Shown here: positions 46,404-48,596 of the stretch, one piece after another | Position numbering within the stretch: the stretch's first letter is position 1 | How the letters are laid out: the number at the start of each line of letters is the position of its first letter | Source of the DNA: Tannerella sp. | Lineage (GTDB): Bacteria > Bacteroidota > Bacteroidia > Bacteroidales > Tannerellaceae | Direction: 5' to 3' | DNA: 48,596 nt | Assembly (NCBI GenBank): GCA_031285685.1 | Contig: JAITVS010000261.1 | Span: forward strand, 1-48,596 | Translations under genes and position numbers: made by a program | The notes under the pieces: generated by a model | The model's input: only the letters and a program-made list of their open reading frames with translations | Databases searched by the model: none | What the model was told of the DNA's origin: nothing

Positions 46404-47744
46404 TTATAACTTCATTTCCCAACCGGGTTCATAATCACGACTCCATAGTTTCATGGCTTCCTGATCGTTTAATATGCGTCCGTTCTTCTCATCGATGCAC
46501 AATGAACGTCCCATTCGCTGGGATATATTTCCTAACTGTACAAGTAATGTGCTTTTGTGCCCGGAAACAATATCAGAATTGAGTGTTTCATTTTTTTTGA
46601 TCGCATCGAAAAAGTTATTGATATGTATAGCATCCAGGCTTTCAGCCGGGTTCATCAGGTTACGCGGATCGATTGTTATTTTACTGTTTTGTTCTTTAAT
46701 TACTGTATTATCCAGACTGAAAATTTTATATCCGTCGCTGCCTGTAATCAAAAGACTTCCTTTATCACCGTAAAACATGCTGCCGACGCTACTGCTTTCT
46801 ATATGTCGTCCATTACAGCTCCTGCCTTCCCATGTCATGGAGAATTTATTGCCAAACTCCATATTGATAACTTGCGTATCAGGTGTTTCCCAGTCGTCGT
46901 CGGCAAAATAACGCCCTCCGACGGAGTTAACCATTGTCGGATAATCCGCACCCATACCCCAACGAAGAATATCGACCATGTGTGTTCCGTTATTTAAAGC
47001 TTCGCCTGTTCCCCAACGCCAGAACCAATGCCAGTTATAATGTACCACATTGTCTCTGTAGGGTACGCGTGGAGCAGGACCCTGCCATAAATTCCAATCC
47101 AGCCATTCCGGAACCGTTGTTTCTTTACCGATACCGATCGGTTTCCGGTTGTTGGTGTACCAGGATTTGCCAAAATGTACATTTCCGATAACGCCTTCTT
47201 TCAGCGCCAGGATCCCTTCCTGTACATTTGGCCATGAGCGGCGTTGGTTTCCCATCTGTATAACCCGTTTGTATTTTTCAGCCGCTTGAATCAGGATTTC
47301 ACCTTCGGCGGGGGCATAGCTGCATGGCTTTTCCAGATAAACGTCTTTGCCCGCCTGCATGGCCATTAATGCTGCGGGTGCATGCCAATGGTCCGGTGTT
47401 GCAATGATAAATGCATCCGTATCTTTTGTCTCAAGTACTTTGCGTATATCTTTTTCTCCTTTTGGCTTGTAACCCATGGCTTTCTCTATGGATGATACAC
47501 ATTTGGTAATAGCTCTTGAGTCTACATCGCAAACGCGCGTTATTTCACACCGGGGTTGTTTTGAGAAATTGGTGGCTAAAGCTGTTCCTCTTGCATTTAC
47601 ACCAATAACTCCTACCCTTATTTTATCATTGGCTCCAATGATGTTCGCATAACTTTTTGCGCTCATTCCGGGAATAACACCTCCCACAGAAAAGGCTGCT
47701 GTCCCGATAGCTGCTTGCTTGATAAAATCTCGTCTGGTTGTCAT
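46404..47744 (-). CDS. Gfo/Idh/MocA-family oxidoreductase with Tat signal
   Basis: The 446-residue protein has a twin-arginine signal (MTTRRDFIKQAAIGT), a Rossmann start (KIRVGVIGVNARGTALA), IATPDHWHAPAALMAM and the catalytic lysine in YLEKPCSY (Lys139). The C-terminal domain carries YNWHWFWRWGTGEALNNG. It is close to 20713-22059 over its whole length, so one is probably a duplicate of the other; both follow operator A directly. The role is likely NAD(P)-dependent sugar oxidation or keto-intermediate chemistry in the periplasm. The ATG lies 28 nt below the -7-like box of operator A copy 4. It ends in TAA. Confidence 0.86.
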   Translation of the reverse strand: MTTRRDFIKQAAIGTAAFSVGGVIPGMSAKSYANIIGANDKIRVGVIGVNARGTALATNFSKQPRCEITRVCDVDSRAITKCVSSIEKAMGYKPKGEKDIRKVLETKDTDAFIIATPDHWHAPAALMAMQAGKDVYLEKPCSYAPAEGEILIQAAEKYKRVIQMGNQRRSWPNVQEGILALKEGVIGNVHFGKSWYTNNRKPIGIGKETTVPEWLDWNLWQGPAPRVPYRDNVVHYNWHWFWRWGTGEALNNGTHMVDILRWGMGADYPTMVNSVGGRYFADDDWETPDTQVINMEFGNKFSMTWEGRSCNGRHIESSSVGSMFYGDKGSLLITGSDGYKIFSLDNTVIKEQNSKITIDPRNLMNPAESLDAIHINNFFDAIKKNETLNSDIVSGHKSTLLVQLGNISQRMGRSLCIDEKNGRILNDQEAMKLWSRDYEPGWEMKL

Positions 47745-47771
47745 GATATTGATTTATACGGTTTGTTGATG

Positions 47772-47839
47772 CAAATATGTCGTCAATTTTGAAAAAATAA
47801 CTCCCTAAATACGAAACAAAACCTTCAAAAAACGTCAAT
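47772..47839 (-). promoter_or_regulatory. Promoter and operator A, copy 4 (46404-47744 operon)
   Basis: Operator A (47803-47839) has half-sites CCCTAAATACGAA and CCTTCAAAAAACGTCAAT, starting at 47803 and 47822, 19 bp apart. A -7-like box (CATATTTG on the minus strand, 47772-47779, one mismatch to TAnnTTTG) lies 50 bp from the second half-site. The operator overlaps the last 15 bases of the regulator gene ending at 47825, which suggests that this regulator is the one that binds it. Confidence 0.7.
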
Positions 47840-48596
47840 ATCTGTAGTATCTTCCACGTTATTATTCGTATAGCGCCGACGATATTCTGCCGGTGAAATT
47901 GCATTATATTTTTTGAAAACACGAAATACATTTTTGTAATTGTCAAATCCTGACTGAAAGGCAATATCAAATAAAGAATCGTTGGAAGTCAATAGTAATC
48001 GCTTGAATGTATTTATCCGGCAATTTTGTATATATTGATATAATGTATCATCTGTTTCAGATTTGAATTTTTTTTCCAAAGCCCGTCTGGATAACGGTAT
48101 TTGCTTTACTAATTCGGTTACGGAAATAGGATTGGTATAATTATTATCGATGTAGTTAAGGATGTGTTGTATATGTTTATTGGAGACAGCGTATTTATCT
48201 GTTGAACTTCTGTTTTCAATCATTAGCGGTTCTACGACAATATTTACCGGCGGTGAGATTTCCTTGTTTATCAGTTGGTGGATTAGTTTCCCGGCCTGGT
48301 ATCCGCCGTTAATAGCATCTACTTTGATTGACGATAGAGGAGGATCGGAAATATTGCACAACAATTCGTCATTGTCCACACCAAGAATGGCAATTTCATC
48401 CGGAACTTTTATATTGCAGATATTGCATGTTTCGGAGATACGCAAGGCGAAATGATCGTCGCAGGCAAAAAGAGCAATGGGCTTCGGTAATTTTTCAAGC
48501 CATTGAGCCAGCTCTGTATCATTATAACTCCATTCCTCTTTATCAAGAGGCCTATCCTCAAAAGTATAAAGCGAATAGTTGTGTTTTTCTATTTCG
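47825..48596 (-). CDS. XylR-like transcriptional regulator, C-terminal part (cut by window edge)
   Basis: The visible 256 codons run off the right edge, so the N-terminus is missing; an internal TTG at 48445 is not the start. The first part is the end of a LacI/periplasmic-binding-type sensor domain (PIALFACDDHFALRISE, then VPDEIAILGVDNDELLC, PPLSSIKVD). The last 100 residues are an AraC-type DNA-binding domain with two helix-turn-helix units (PISVTELVKQIPLSRRALEK and SLFDIAFQSGFDNYKNVFR). This order matches XylR-type activators that sense a sugar directly. It is the only regulator in the window and probably binds operator A. It ends in TGA, inside operator A copy 4. Confidence 0.88.
   Translation of the reverse strand, partial: EIEKHNYSLYTFEDRPLDKEEWSYNDTELAQWLEKLPKPIALFACDDHFALRISETCNICNIKVPDEIAILGVDNDELLCNISDPPLSSIKVDAINGGYQAGKLIHQLINKEISPPVNIVVEPLMIENRSSTDKYAVSNKHIQHILNYIDNNYTNPISVTELVKQIPLSRRALEKKFKSETDDTLYQYIQNCRINTFKRLLLTSNDSLFDIAFQSGFDNYKNVFRVFKKYNAISPAEYRRRYTNNNVEDTTDIDVF

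Noticed and set aside
48162-48445. Start of the XylR-like regulator at the internal TTG (48445)
   Set aside because: The frame stays open with family-like sequence (LFACDDHFAL) upstream to the window edge, so the gene is cut by the edge and not started here.
1-48596. Complete reassignment of TAG to an amino acid in this organism
   Set aside because: Four complete genes (ends at 2596, 7201, 25696, 26950) appear to stop naturally at TAG; full reassignment would fuse three unrelated proteins at 24667-28368. Partial suppression or mutation fits better.
1-48596. CRISPR array, tRNA, rRNA, insertion sequence or integrase
   Set aside because: No regular short repeats with spacers, no cloverleaf-like tRNA sequence, no transposase or integrase motif and no terminal inverted repeats were seen in the intergenic regions.

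Overview
The window looks like a chromosomal carbohydrate-utilisation island from a member of the Bacteroidota, most likely the order Bacteroidales; the genus cannot be told from the sequence. The evidence is three SusC/SusD pairs, lipoprotein signals ending in Cys, promoter boxes close to TAnnTTTG, and the gene families present. Every convincing gene lies on the minus strand, so transcription runs from high to low coordinates. I saw no rRNA, tRNA, CRISPR array, insertion sequence or phage gene.

Layout, in order of transcription. (1) 48596-47825: C-terminal part of a XylR-like regulator (periplasmic-binding-type sensor plus AraC-type DNA-binding domain), cut by the right edge. (2) 47744-45040: a Tat-type Gfo/Idh/MocA oxidoreductase and a secreted alpha/beta hydrolase. 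(3) 44508-38125: a Tat-type Gfo/Idh/MocA oxidoreductase, a SusC interrupted by an in-frame TAG, and a SusD, ending at a strong hairpin terminator. (4) 37750-22314: SusC, SusD, a DoxX/TIM-barrel fusion, a double alpha/beta hydrolase lipoprotein, a lipoprotein oxidoreductase, an Nramp-like transporter, an extended SDR, a DapA/NanA-type lyase and another Tat-type Gfo/Idh/MocA protein. (5) 22059-7201: Gfo/Idh/MocA, SusC, SusD (interrupted by an in-frame TAG), two small surface lipoproteins, a BNR-type propeller lipoprotein, a DUF1080 (3-keto-glycoside hydrolase type) protein, a CE15-like double esterase and a BNR_4 protein. (6) 6967-334: a sugar MFS permease, NagA, NagB, a Gfo/Idh/MocA protein interrupted by TAG, an enolase-superfamily protein and a second, frameshifted NagB.

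How it may work: SusC/SusD pairs bind and import glycan fragments, and surface or periplasmic propeller proteins and esterases trim them. Six predicted exported Gfo/Idh/MocA oxidoreductases together with a DUF1080 protein suggest an oxidative (3-keto) route of glycoside cleavage besides ordinary hydrolysis. The MFS permease with NagA/NagB points to an amino sugar as one final product. The substrate cannot be named from sequence alone.

The strongest unlisted signal is regulatory. Four of the five complete operons begin with the same roughly 37-bp direct-repeat operator, placed 50-51 bp from a Bacteroidota -7 box, and one copy overlaps the 3' end of the regulator gene. The fifth operon (44508 leftwards) carries a different 38-bp element, found again at 241-278 in front of a gene beyond the left edge. 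A second signal is that three otherwise intact genes are each broken by one in-frame stop, and all three stops are TAG.
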